Shown: piece by piece, positions 27,609 through 35,729 of the stretch
Layout: each line of letters starts with the position of its first letter
Position numbering within the stretch: position 1 is the stretch's first letter
Origin: Pseudonocardia terrae
Lineage (GTDB): Bacteria; Actinomycetota; Actinomycetes; Mycobacteriales; Pseudonocardiaceae
Reading direction: 5' to 3'
Assembly (NCBI RefSeq): GCF_021343995.1
Contig: NZ_JAJTTE010000016.1
Span: forward strand, 62,001 to 126,000
DNA length: 64,000 nucleotides
Program-made: the position numbers and the translations under genes
Notes under the pieces: model-generated
The model's database searches: none
Told to the model about the DNA's origin: nothing
The model's input: the letters and a program-made list of their open reading frames with translations, nothing else

Positions 27609-28805
27609 GTGAAGCCGCCCCCCCAGGACATCTTGCGTGATGACTATGCGCGATCACTCGACGTCTTCAAGACGCTTGTTGACGTGCGCTTCCGACTTCT
27701 GGTACTGGTACCTGGTGCGGCTGCTGTGACTACAGGATTACTGGGGGCGAAGAATGATCCTGGAGCAGCCCGCTTTGCCCTCGCGCTCCTCGGACTTGTT
27801 GCCACTTGTGGCGTTATTGTGTACGAAGTGCGCAACAGTCAGCTTCACGATGCCGTTGTGCATCGCCTAAAGTTCCTCGAGCTACTGCTCGGGCAACCAG
27901 CCGCAAGTTTTAGTGGTGTCGGCGGCCTGATGAACGAGCGGCCATCGAAGCCTACGGTTTTGTTGGTGCCACTCTGGCATGATCTGGCGCTTTCTGTTGT
28001 TTATGGGGCATCCATTGCCGCCTGGGTGTGGCTGCTCATAAGCTCGCCTTCCCCGGTTCCTGATTTATTGAATGCTAGTTGTGCGAACGGTGTTCCTGCA
28101 CCGTCTCCGGCATGGTGGCCTTTGGCGTGCTGGCCGTACAGTCCGCTGATTCTTGTCGGGACAAGTGTTATGGCTGGATTGCTCGCTTCTCGCTGTGTCA
28201 TCGTGCTGTCACGAAGCAGTCGTCCCTCGTCAACCTGTACTGCGATTATCCGCGACCCAAAAGGCTCAATCGAGAGATTGGACGTTGTCGATTCGACGAA
28301 GCTTCTCCTGGACAAGCTTGTCGAGCATAAAATGAAGAAGAGTCGGATCTGCGAGCACGATGCTGACCTCGCTTGTCTTCTCGGTTTGGCAGTCCGCGAG
28401 GATGTGCGCGGAGTGCTGTTTACTCGAAGACTGCGGTTCATTTTGAGGCATGCTGGCTGTCTAGAGGTTGGGAGCAAGCGGCGCTGCCCGGAGAAGGGTC
28501 GGTTTCGCATTGTGGGAGAGCGACGTCGCGCGATCACCTGGATCCAGGCTACCGAAGAGGGAGAGAAGTATCAGGCAATCGAAAGTGCGAGTGAACGTCG
28601 AGCCGAGTTGTCGAGGATCCTGACAAGAAGGATGTACTTCTATCAAGAAGTCAAGAAGTTAGTTCCATTGGTCAACGACGCCGAAGAGCTCCACCGGATA
28701 GTCTCAGCCGGTACGTACGCGCCCTGGCTTGATCTAGCGCAGATTCGGTTCCGTGTTGATTTGAGTCGCGAGCTAGAGTCCCCTGAGGTCCGTCCGCCTA
28801 TTTAG
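27609..28805 (+). CDS. Orphan membrane protein with cytoplasmic C-terminal domain
   Basis: 398 residues from a GTG at 27609; an ATG two bases earlier is out of frame. Four hydrophobic helices are visible: about 27-48, 56-76, 125-145 and 180-205. A charged C-terminal half of about 190 residues follows (SRICEHDADLACLLGLAVRED, then RRMYFYQEVKKLVPLVNDAEEL). Codons use far more A/T at third positions than the neighbours, which suggests foreign origin. Two helical hairpins followed by a soluble domain recall membrane effectors of defence systems, but no family is recognised and no partner gene is adjacent. Confidence 0.7.
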   Translation: MKPPPQDILRDDYARSLDVFKTLVDVRFRLLVLVPGAAAVTTGLLGAKNDPGAARFALALLGLVATCGVIVYEVRNSQLHDAVVHRLKFLELLLGQPAASFSGVGGLMNERPSKPTVLLVPLWHDLALSVVYGASIAAWVWLLISSPSPVPDLLNASCANGVPAPSPAWWPLACWPYSPLILVGTSVMAGLLASRCVIVLSRSSRPSSTCTAIIRDPKGSIERLDVVDSTKLLLDKLVEHKMKKSRICEHDADLACLLGLAVREDVRGVLFTRRLRFILRHAGCLEVGSKRRCPEKGRFRIVGERRRAITWIQATEEGEKYQAIESASERRAELSRILTRRMYFYQEVKKLVPLVNDAEELHRIVSAGTYAPWLDLAQIRFRVDLSRELESPEVRPPI

Positions 28806-28918
28806 ACTGTTCCTACTGGTTCGGATAGCTGCGGCGAGATCGGAGCGCATCGAGCAACGCCAGCGTACTTTCAACATTGGTCGGACCGTGGCCGAGTGGG
28901 TATCAACCACTACTCGGA

Positions 28919-29523
28919 TTACTCCGCAGAATGATCCCAAGCAGCTGGTAGCTGCGTTGAGGTGTGCCGACTCTGGCAAGGACGTGCTGCAGCCGATCTC
29001 CATCGTCTCCGCGCCCAGAACGCATCCAGCCACCGCATGTTGGAGTGCGCGGGCGCTACTGCGGAGTTAGCAGATGTCGGACCACGGCGGCCATGACCGG
29101 CTGTGCGGACGGAGGCGGATCGTCGGGTTCGGCGTGGCGACACATCCAGGTGTCGAGATTGCATAACCTCCTCGGCGATGGCCTCAAAGTCGGCGACGGG
29201 ATCGGACGAGCCGGTCACGAGAGTCACCTCTTTGCGGGTAGCGGCGGATGCAGTGCCGACGATCTCTTCAACGGGCGAGTCCTGGGTGCTGCCAGCTCGC
29301 GCGAGGCGAACAGCGGCGACGAGCACTTTCTGCGCGTGAGCAGCAAGACGGACTGCATCCACCACGAGTGCACCGGGGTTCGAGATCGACTGGGTGTCCG
29401 CAGGGCACTATGCCGCGAGCAAAGGTGGAGACTGTCCTCCCTGCCTCGGCGAGTTCGAGCTCCGCCACAACTACAACCAGAGTCTCCGGAGCGGTCGCGG
29501 TCAGACGGCTGATCTCGGGCATG
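28919..29523 (-). pseudogene. Frameshifted small gene of unknown function
   Basis: Two minus-strand frames join well. From an ATG at 29523 the first reads MPEISRLTATAPETLVVVVAE and on to about 29410. The second then reads SISNPGALVVDAVRLAAHAQ and VEEIVGTASAATRKEVTLV, down to about 29100. An open frame continues to 28919 but with weaker codon bias. The second part could also start alone from GTG at 29365. The Ala-rich helices look like a small regulatory protein; no family is certain. Confidence 0.35.
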
Positions 29524-29611
29524 TCCCGACGGTAGGACCGATCGTGGCTCGTGAACGCGCCAGTTCTTGGGGCTGTGAATAACTGACTGCAGGGCGTCGG
29601 CGTGCCTCGGA

Positions 29612-29636
29612 CCGGCCTGTGGCCGGGCTCTTTCTT
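29612..29636 (+). terminator. Terminator-like hairpin
   Basis: CCGGCC-TGT-GGCCGG followed by GCTCTTTCTT. It has the shape of a weak intrinsic terminator on the plus strand, though no intact plus-strand gene precedes it closely. The 200 bases after it hold no clear gene until 29849. Confidence 0.35.
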
Positions 29637-29848
29637 CGCGATGGGCCGCTTACTCCGCCCGGTCTCACGATCAAGGGTGCTTCGCATCGGCAGCGCCGAC
29701 GGCTGGGCCGCCCTTCAGCGCGAGCCTCGCCGGGCGGAGTCGGGCGCGGACGGCAGGGGCGGGCGCTTCGCACCGCGCCCCGCTACCGGCCCACCGGCTA
29801 CATCAGCTTCTCGGGTCGGTTCCGTTCCGGAGCAGAGGAGCCGCGGCC

Positions 29849-30346
29849 ATGACGACCCCGACCCGCAACCACGAGAAGACCCCCGACGCCACCACCCAGA
29901 ACGGCCCGATCTTCGGGCGCGTCGTCACGGAGCCGCCGATCTCGCAGCCCTGCCCGACCTGCGGGCAGTTCGCCGATGAGGCCCTGGTGCCGGTTGTCGC
30001 GCCCGGTCCGCCGGTTCGCGATCTGGTCCCGGATGCGGCGGCCGTCCGGATCGCGTTCCAGACGCTGATCCTGCTGATGGAGGTGCTCGACCGCCGTCGC
30101 CCGTGGCTGCAGGTTGCGCACCTCGCGGTCCCCGGTGTCGGTCGCTACCTGCGGGCGGCCCCAGTAAATCCGCGGCTGGGGACAGGGGTAGCGAAGGTCG
30201 TCAGCTTCCACCCGTCGCAGCCGAACCGGTGCCGGATCGAGACCGCGAGCTCGTTGCAGGTGCGGGGCCGGCGGCGGGCGCTGGTAGCGACGTTCCAGAT
30301 CACCGGCGAGGAGGAGTGGATCTGCACGATGGTTCGGATCCTGTGA
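29849..30346 (+). CDS. Rv3235-like protein
   Basis: 165 residues. The disordered N-terminus carries a CPTCG motif at residues 35-39. The C-terminal 90 residues have the Rv3235-type pattern: helix (AVRIAFQTLILLMEVLDRRRP), a short link, then strands ending in WICTMVRIL. The start ATG follows GAGGAG at a proper distance. In mycobacteria the relative lies near secA and its role is unknown. Here it is the first clear gene of the element. Function unknown; the family call is from pattern memory. Confidence 0.6.
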   Translation: MTTPTRNHEKTPDATTQNGPIFGRVVTEPPISQPCPTCGQFADEALVPVVAPGPPVRDLVPDAAAVRIAFQTLILLMEVLDRRRPWLQVAHLAVPGVGRYLRAAPVNPRLGTGVAKVVSFHPSQPNRCRIETASSLQVRGRRRALVATFQITGEEEWICTMVRIL

Positions 30347-30400
30347 GCGGCGGCCCCGGCGAGGACACGACACCTCGCCGGGGCCACTCCGGTGGTCGGC

Positions 30401-30823
30401 TCAGCCTGCAAGGTGCCGCTGGACGGGCGGAAAGATCTGTTCGACGGGGATCAGAGCGGACAGGGCATCGACTCGAACCCAGCGGACCTCGGCCACCGCC
30501 GGATCGCTTGCCGCGGGTGTCGAAGCTGTCGCGATCGCAGCGAAGTAGATCATCGACGCGCCGGTCACCGGATGGACGCGCCGGCCCAGCTCATCCGCGA
30601 CCGTGACCTCGACGCCGGTTTCCTCCAGGACCTCGCGTCGTGCGGCTTCCGAAGGCGTCTCGCCGGCCTCGACCTTGCCGCCAGGGAAGACCCAGGGCGG
30701 CTCCCCGTCGCGTCGTTGCACGACCAGCACGCCGCGAGGACCGGTGACGACAGCGACCACGACGAGGTCAGGCACGCTCTCAGCTTCCCGGAGCTCGGTC
30801 GCGATCGGGGCATTCTTGGTCAA
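30401..30823 (-). CDS. Nudix hydrolase
   Basis: 140 residues with a full Nudix box, from GGKVEAGE through ARREVLEETGVEV (the G-x5-E-x7-R-E-x2-E-E-x-G pattern). It would hydrolyse a nucleoside diphosphate linked to another group, with Mg2+ bound by the Glu residues. It is MutT-like in size; substrate unknown. It is transcribed divergently from the XRE/Nudix-like regulator at 30897, which suggests the regulator controls it. The gap between the starts is 73 bases. Confidence 0.93.
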   Translation of the reverse strand: MTKNAPIATELREAESVPDLVVVAVVTGPRGVLVVQRRDGEPPWVFPGGKVEAGETPSEAARREVLEETGVEVTVADELGRRVHPVTGASMIYFAAIATASTPAASDPAVAEVRWVRVDALSALIPVEQIFPPVQRHLAG

Positions 30824-30896
30824 AGCGCCGCGAAGTCGCCGTCCCCAGTGCGATCATGATCGACAGGACGCGAGATCACGAGCGTGCGGGGGCCGG

Positions 30897-32372
30897 ATGC
30901 AGGCAAGGGCGGATCGTGGAGAAGCATGGCTCCACGTGGCCGAGACCGTGGCAGCTGCGCCTCCCGACGGCTCCGACGTCGGGGAGATCATCCGCTGGTA
31001 CCGGCAGCGTGAGGGGCTGACCCAGCAGGACGCGGCGGAGCTGCTGAACACGACCCAATCGCGGCTGTCGAAGCTGGAGAAGGGGTCGCAGGCGCTACGC
31101 GACGTCGTTGAGCTCCGGCACATCGCGGCAAAGCTTGGGATCCCACCGGAGCGTCTCGGGGTGCTGCCGGACAACTCCCGGGATGCGATGCCGAAGGCGG
31201 GCGCGGTCAGCGAGGAGCCAGGGCCTGTGCGGACGAGCCAGGAGCGGTGGTGCGAGGTCCGTCATGAGCTCAACGGCAACCGTGCGCTGCTGGGCGATCT
31301 CGCATCTGAGCTGTACCCACAGGAGCAACGCGTCGCTGGGACGACGGTGCTTGCCGGGCCCGGCTGGGTACCGGATCAGCCGGTGGATCTCGCCGACGTC
31401 GAGATGACCTGGCTGGCTGAGTCTCCGACCCCGATCATCACGGGCAAGGTCGACGAGGCGGCAGCCGTGCGGTCGCTGCGCGCCACGGGCGAGCCCTACG
31501 ACCGGTACTCGCGCGCGCTGCGCGATCTCGCGCGGCCGAAGCTGCTCGACAACAGAGCGAGCTATCGGCTGCTCTCCGCTGACTGGTCTGGCGGGCGCGG
31601 ACGGTTCGGCTTCAACTACACCAGCTACTTCGACGTCCTGGACGTCTGCGAGGCCGTCGGACACGAGTTCGCCGATGCGTGGCAGCAGCGCGGGCGCAAG
31701 CGGCCCAGCCCGGCAGATCTTCCGCTGCGGCGCCTGATCGAGGATCCCTTCGACCTGGTGGCGCGGCCGATGCTGCCGAGCATCAACACGCTGACGATCC
31801 GGCGGGACCCAATCGACGGGCACCGGATGTACCTGCATCAGCGGAATGCGGGCGCGGTCGCGGCGGCTGGTGGGATGTTCCACGTCGTCCCGGCGGGCGC
31901 GTTCCAGCCTGCTGCGCTCGCGCCGGCCCATCAGGCCAACGACTTCTCCATCTGGCGCAACATCCAGCGTGAGTACTCGGAGGAGTTTCTCGGCAACGCC
32001 GAGCACGACGGCAACAGCGTCGACCCCATCGACTACCTGGGCGAGGAGCCCTTCGCATCCTTCGAGCGGGCTCGCCTGGCCGGCGACTTCCGGGTGTCGG
32101 CCTTGGCGCTGGTGCTGGAGCCGCTGACGTTGTGGGTCGAGTTGCTGACCGTCGCGGTGATCGAGGCGCCGGTGTTCGACGAGCTGTTCCGCGACATGGT
32201 CTCGGTGAACGAGGAGGGCGCCGCGGTCAGCACGGACGCGGACAAGCCCGCCGTCGGGATCCCGTTCACCTCGGAGGCCCGGGAGCGGCTGCGGGACGAG
32301 CCCCTCTCCCCGATCGCCCGAGCGTGCATCGAGCTGGCATGGCAGCACCGGCAGGGACTTCTCGGTCGGTGA
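30897..32372 (+). CDS. XRE-family regulator with degenerate Nudix-like C-terminal domain
   Basis: 491 residues from the ATG at 30897; the frame is open far upstream but that part overlaps the divergent Nudix gene. Residues about 28-85 are an XRE helix-turn-helix (REGLTQQDAAELLNTTQSRLSKLEKG). A middle region of about 200 residues is unassigned. From about 310 the protein reads MFHVVPAGAFQP, and REYSEEFLG lies at 358-366. This resembles the R-E-x2-E-E-x-G core of a Nudix box, while the upstream Gly/Glu positions are not kept, so it is likely a ligand-sensing, not catalytic, Nudix fold. Together with the divergent Nudix enzyme this suggests control by a nucleotide-type ligand. Confidence 0.82.
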   Translation: MQARADRGEAWLHVAETVAAAPPDGSDVGEIIRWYRQREGLTQQDAAELLNTTQSRLSKLEKGSQALRDVVELRHIAAKLGIPPERLGVLPDNSRDAMPKAGAVSEEPGPVRTSQERWCEVRHELNGNRALLGDLASELYPQEQRVAGTTVLAGPGWVPDQPVDLADVEMTWLAESPTPIITGKVDEAAAVRSLRATGEPYDRYSRALRDLARPKLLDNRASYRLLSADWSGGRGRFGFNYTSYFDVLDVCEAVGHEFADAWQQRGRKRPSPADLPLRRLIEDPFDLVARPMLPSINTLTIRRDPIDGHRMYLHQRNAGAVAAAGGMFHVVPAGAFQPAALAPAHQANDFSIWRNIQREYSEEFLGNAEHDGNSVDPIDYLGEEPFASFERARLAGDFRVSALALVLEPLTLWVELLTVAVIEAPVFDELFRDMVSVNEEGAAVSTDADKPAVGIPFTSEARERLRDEPLSPIARACIELAWQHRQGLLGR

Positions 32373-32568
32373 GGTCAGCCTCTCGAAGATCACTTCAGTC
32401 AATGACTCGACGGCGGCGATTTGGCTGCTTCTCCGAGAAGTGAGACCGAGGATCGAGTGATTGAAGGTGCTTCGAGGCCTGACCGTCGACCTCCAGGACC
32501 GTGGGGAGGGTTGTGATGAAGGGTCAGGGTGAAGAAGGCGGCTGGCCGGGGCATAACCTGATCAGTTG

Positions 32569-33510
32569 ATGAGGGTCATTGTCACCGGTGCGACCGGTTT
32601 CGTCGGCTACGCGCTCGCAGCCGCGCTCGTGGGAGCAGGTCATGACGTGGCGGCGCTAACGAGGTCGAAGCGCGAGCTGCCAGCCAACGTTCGCCGGGTC
32701 GAAGCCGAGCTCCTCGACGCCCCGAGGGTTGCTGCGGCCATGAAGGCTGAGCGGCCTGACGCCGTGTGTCACCTCGCGGCGCTAGTGCGAGTTCGTGACT
32801 CGCGCGCGGATCCGGTCGGCTACTGGCGGACGAACGTCGGTGGCACGCTCGCGCTGCTGGAGGCACTTGTCGCACAGGACGAGCCCGTACGGCTTGTGGC
32901 CGCGTCGACCTGCGCGGTCTACGGCGAGGACGTGCCGCAGCCGATCACTGAGGCGCAGGTGCCGCAGCCGACGAACCCCTACGGCAGCACGAAGCTCGCT
33001 GCGGACCGGGCGATCGCCGATGTTACTGCGACGGGCGCCATCGGGGCGGTGAGTCTCCGGGCCTTCAACATCGCTGGCGGTATCGGCGGTCACGCGGACC
33101 CCGATACGAGCCGGCTGATTCCGAAGATCGTTGCTGTGGCGCGCGGCGAGGCGCCCGAGCTGACGGTGAACGGCGATGGGTCGGCTGTCCGGGACTACCT
33201 CCACGTCGCCGACATGGCGGACGCCTTCCTTCGTGCCCTGGAGGCGTGCGAGCCGGGCACGTGGAAGGCCTACAACGTCGGTAGCGGGAACCGCTCGACC
33301 ATCGCCGACGTGATTGCGGCGGCGGAGGAGGTCATCGGGCGGCCGTTGCCCGTCCGGCACAACCCGCCGGCGGACGAGCCGAAGGTGCTGCTCGCGGATC
33401 CCTCTCTCGCTGAGAAGGAGCTCGGCTGGCGGCCCGAGAGGTCGGATCTTCGTCAGATCGTCCGAGACGCCTACAACGCTGTGACCAGGAGAGATTCCGT
33501 CAGCGAATAG
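32569..33510 (+). CDS. NAD-dependent nucleotide-sugar epimerase/dehydratase
   Basis: 313 residues from the ATG at 32569; a TTG just before is in frame but unneeded. Extended short-chain dehydrogenase: GATGFVG Rossmann motif at the N-terminus, DAVCHLAALV, STCAVYG, and the YGSTK catalytic Tyr-x3-Lys. A GalE-like C-terminal half contains VRDYLHVADMADAF and KAYNVGSGN. It would act on a UDP- or dTDP-sugar. It follows the XRE/Nudix-like regulator by 196 bases and stands alone, not in a polysaccharide cluster. Confidence 0.93.
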   Translation: MRVIVTGATGFVGYALAAALVGAGHDVAALTRSKRELPANVRRVEAELLDAPRVAAAMKAERPDAVCHLAALVRVRDSRADPVGYWRTNVGGTLALLEALVAQDEPVRLVAASTCAVYGEDVPQPITEAQVPQPTNPYGSTKLAADRAIADVTATGAIGAVSLRAFNIAGGIGGHADPDTSRLIPKIVAVARGEAPELTVNGDGSAVRDYLHVADMADAFLRALEACEPGTWKAYNVGSGNRSTIADVIAAAEEVIGRPLPVRHNPPADEPKVLLADPSLAEKELGWRPERSDLRQIVRDAYNAVTRRDSVSE

Positions 33511-33584
33511 TCGTGCGAGGAATACGCCGCTTCCGACTCGCGACTCCCTCTTGCGGCACCCTGATCTGCGGTTCTCTGTGGTGC

Positions 33585-33755
33585 ATGACAGAGATCGCAG
33601 AGTTTCAGCAGCGGGTGGCGGTGCTGCGGAGCCAGCTCGACGAGATCGCCGAGTCGATCGCGGAGCTGCGGGCTATTCGCCTTCGTCGGCTTGCTGCTGC
33701 TCGAGCCGGTCGAGCCGGGCGCGAAGCGAGGCAACCTCCTCCTCGAGCCCCTTGA
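33585..33755 (+). CDS. Possible small coiled-coil protein
   Basis: 57 residues from an ATG at 33585. The first half is a clean coiled coil (EFQQRVAVLRSQLDEIAESI) with good codon bias. The second half overlaps the opposite-strand XRE gene and is basic. No clear ribosome site. It may be real, or a chance frame. Confidence 0.28.
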   Translation: MTEIAEFQQRVAVLRSQLDEIAESIAELRAIRLRRLAAARAGRAGREARQPPPRAP

Positions 33756-34041
33756 GGGCCTTGAGGACCGGATCCGACGCTTCGTCCGCGTGAACGGATG
33801 CCGTCTCGCCGCGGAGGACCTGCTCCAGGTAGGCCGCGGGCCAGCCGAGCGCCTCGGAGATCGCCGCGAGCGTCTGAGGGCGGCGACGACGGGGGTTCAG
33901 GTTGTGCTGGAGCTCCCTCAGCGTGGTGAGCGAGACCTTGGCGCTCGACGCGACCTCCATCTGCGTCATGCGCGTCTCGGCGAGGCGTGAGCTGATCGCG
34001 GTCGCCACCGCCGACCAGTCCTCACGTTCGCTTTCCACCAC
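33673..34041 (-). CDS. XRE-family helix-turn-helix repressor with coiled-coil tail
   Basis: About 122 residues if started at the GTG at 34041, since sequence upstream of it is AT-rich and promoter-like. The helix-turn-helix is TQMEVASSAKVSLTTLRELQ, followed by LAAISEALGWPAAYLEQVL. The C-terminal 40 residues form a coiled coil (LKGLEEEVASLRARLDRLEQ). It is divergent from the transfer operon that starts at 34170, so it is the likely master repressor of element excision and transfer. Confidence 0.85.
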   Translation of the reverse strand: MVESEREDWSAVATAISSRLAETRMTQMEVASSAKVSLTTLRELQHNLNPRRRRPQTLAAISEALGWPAAYLEQVLRGETASVHADEASDPVLKALKGLEEEVASLRARLDRLEQQQADEGE

Positions 34042-34118
34042 GCGCGAAGGGTAGGGCACGCCGATCTCGCTGGCACCGATCGGTGCCGGTGTTGCCCACA
34101 AGTCTGTCCAGTGAGCCG

Positions 34119-34149
34119 CAATATTGACCACAACTGATGCTAATATCAA
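34119..34149. promoter_or_regulatory. Divergent promoter/operator between repressor and transfer operon
   Basis: A conspicuously AT-rich island in GC-rich DNA. On the minus strand TTGATA (34149-34144) and CAATAT are separated by 17 bases, a good sigma-70-type pair reading toward the repressor gene. The palindrome CAATATTG (34119-34126) and the related TTGATATT at the other side could be operator half-sites. Confidence 0.4.
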
Positions 34150-34169
34150 GTAGTTGAGGGGAGCTGATC

Positions 34170-34448
34170 ATGAGCGAACGCATCGAGGTGCCGGAGCGGT
34201 CCGGCTTGCTGATGACCGTTGAGGAGGTCGCAGTCCTGTGGTTCGGCGCAGTGGGGGAGCACGGCTCCGCCAGCGCGAACTGCCAGAAGATCCGCCGGCT
34301 GATCCCGGCGCATCTGCCGGCTCGGCGGATTGGGAACCGCTGGTACGTCAGCCGGGCCGCTGCCGAGGCGTGGGCCGCCGGGGGCGACGACGCGCTCGTG
34401 ATGGCGCACCCGGACACCCGGGCCGCCCGGAGTGGGGAGGTCGCGTGA
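34170..34448 (+). CDS. Small excisionase-like DNA-binding protein
   Basis: 92 residues with a MerR/Xis-like winged helix: LLMTVEEVAVLWFG at the first helix, then RIGNRWYVSRAAAEAW as the wing and following helix. The start ATG is six bases behind GAGGGGAG. It is the first gene of the rightward transfer operon, opposite the XRE repressor, which is the usual place for an excisionase. The next gene overlaps its stop (TGATG). Confidence 0.68.
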   Translation: MSERIEVPERSGLLMTVEEVAVLWFGAVGEHGSASANCQKIRRLIPAHLPARRIGNRWYVSRAAAEAWAAGGDDALVMAHPDTRAARSGEVA

Positions 34449-34681
34449 TGGGCGCAGTTGGAGTGCTGATCTTCGTTGCCATCGTCGGGGCCTTCATCTG
34501 CTCGAAGGCTCGGTCGGCTGGCGGAGCGATCGCGTTCTCCCTGCTGGCCCTGGTCCTGTTCATCGCCACGCCGGTGGGGCAGGGCCTGCCCGCAGCGATC
34601 GGCACGTTCATCAATGCCGTCGACGGGGCCGCGACGCCGGCTCTTACGGGCGGCCCGCAGGAGGCGGGTGCGGGTCGATGA
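34448..34681 (+). CDS. Small two-helix membrane protein
   Basis: 77 residues. Two hydrophobic helices (VGVLIFVAIVGAFIC and AIAFSLLALVLFIATPVG) are followed by a short polar tail. It overlaps both neighbours by a few bases, so it belongs to the transfer operon. Possibly a membrane component of transfer; no family recognised. Confidence 0.7.
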   Translation: MGAVGVLIFVAIVGAFICSKARSAGGAIAFSLLALVLFIATPVGQGLPAAIGTFINAVDGAATPALTGGPQEAGAGR

Positions 34682-35220
34682 CCGACGAGTGGACGCGATG
34701 GCGAGACCAGGTGGGACGGCCCGGCGACGGGTTCTTGGCGGGACACAGCCGCCGGGCGGTTCTCACCGCACATCAGCCGACGGCAGGTGAGCTCACGATG
34801 GTAGGGCCGCAGTGGATGGCGCGAGCGGCGTGCCGGGACGTCGACCCGGAGGTGTTCTTCCCGGTCGCGGAGTCGGGTCCGCTCCGCGAGCAGGAGGTCA
34901 CCCGGGCCAAGGAGATCTGCGCCGGCTGCCCGGTGCGTTCGCAGTGCTTGGCCTGGGCGTTCTACGCGTTGCCGTACGGCGTGGCGGGCGGGCTGGATGC
35001 CGACGAGCGCAGCGAGCTGCGGGGCGGCGGGGAGAAGATCGCGGCGGAGGACCTCACCGCGCTGCAGCGGTGGTCGCTCCAGCGTGGCGAGGTGATCGCG
35101 GCGGGCCGGCGGGCGTTGGCGGCTGGCACCTCGCGTGCGCGGGTAGCGCGGCAGTTCGGCGTCTCCCGACGGACCGTGGATCGCTGGGCGGCCGCGCTGA
35201 CCGTAGGAAGTGTGCGATGA
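34678..35220 (+). CDS. WhiB-family iron-sulfur protein with C-terminal helix-turn-helix
   Basis: 180 residues; ATG at 34678 overlaps the upstream stop (a second start, at the Met of MVGPQW, is possible). Residues about 48-105 are WhiB-like: ARAACRDVDPEVFFP, KEICAGCPVRSQCLAW and the G-V-A-G-G turn, with the four cysteines expected to hold a 4Fe-4S cluster. The last 60 residues add TSRARVARQFGVSRRTVDRW, a homeodomain-like helix-turn-helix that plain WhiB proteins lack. WhiB proteins usually act with sigma factor or bind DNA as redox sensors; here it probably regulates element genes. Confidence 0.88.
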   Translation: MTDEWTRWRDQVGRPGDGFLAGHSRRAVLTAHQPTAGELTMVGPQWMARAACRDVDPEVFFPVAESGPLREQEVTRAKEICAGCPVRSQCLAWAFYALPYGVAGGLDADERSELRGGGEKIAAEDLTALQRWSLQRGEVIAAGRRALAAGTSRARVARQFGVSRRTVDRWAAALTVGSVR

Positions 35221-35729
35221 CCGGGGCGCGAGAGCAGCTCCATCGCCTCGCCGAGCGCATCGCCGTCGAGCAGTTCGGCGGCGAGATCGTCGAGGAGCCG
35301 ATCCCCGGCTACCAGGTGTTGACCCGACGACGTCTGGTGGATCCGTTGTCCGGGGTACGTGCCGCGCGGGCACTCGCGAGCGCTGCGCGTGGCCTGCTCG
35401 TCGAGCAGGCCAGGGAGGCGCGCGCCGTCGGTCGCTCCTGGGAGGAGATCGGGGAGGCACTGGGGCTCTCGGACGGCGCTGCGGACGAGGAGCGGGCCGA
35501 GGCGGCGTTCGCCGAGATCGTGGAAGGCCGCCGTGCCGAGTCGTATTGGCCCTCGGTCCGGAGCCCGTCGACGTCCTGGCGATGCGGGCCCTGCGGCGAG
35601 CTGGTCACCGACTACGGCCTCAGCGGCAGCTCGCACCCGGACGACCAGGAGTCCGGGCACGCCGACACGTGCACTCGGCATCGGGCCGCGCTCGCGGCAT
35701 GGCGTGCTGACACAGGGTGGGACGACTGA
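35217..35729 (+). CDS. Transfer-operon protein with HTH-like motif and cysteine/histidine tail
   Basis: 170 residues, ATG at 35217 overlapping the WhiB-like stop. The middle carries RSWEEIGEALGLS, a pattern common in small actinobacterial DNA-binding proteins. The C-terminus has WRCGPCGELV and later HADTCTRH, which could bind zinc. No family is certain. The next gene starts within its stop codon (TGATG). Confidence 0.72.
   Translation: MTGAREQLHRLAERIAVEQFGGEIVEEPIPGYQVLTRRRLVDPLSGVRAARALASAARGLLVEQAREARAVGRSWEEIGEALGLSDGAADEERAEAAFAEIVEGRRAESYWPSVRSPSTSWRCGPCGELVTDYGLSGSSHPDDQESGHADTCTRHRAALAAWRADTGWDD

Noticed and set aside
34119..34149. Riboswitch or attenuator
   Set aside because: The region is AT-rich with short palindromes, better explained as promoter and operator between divergent genes.
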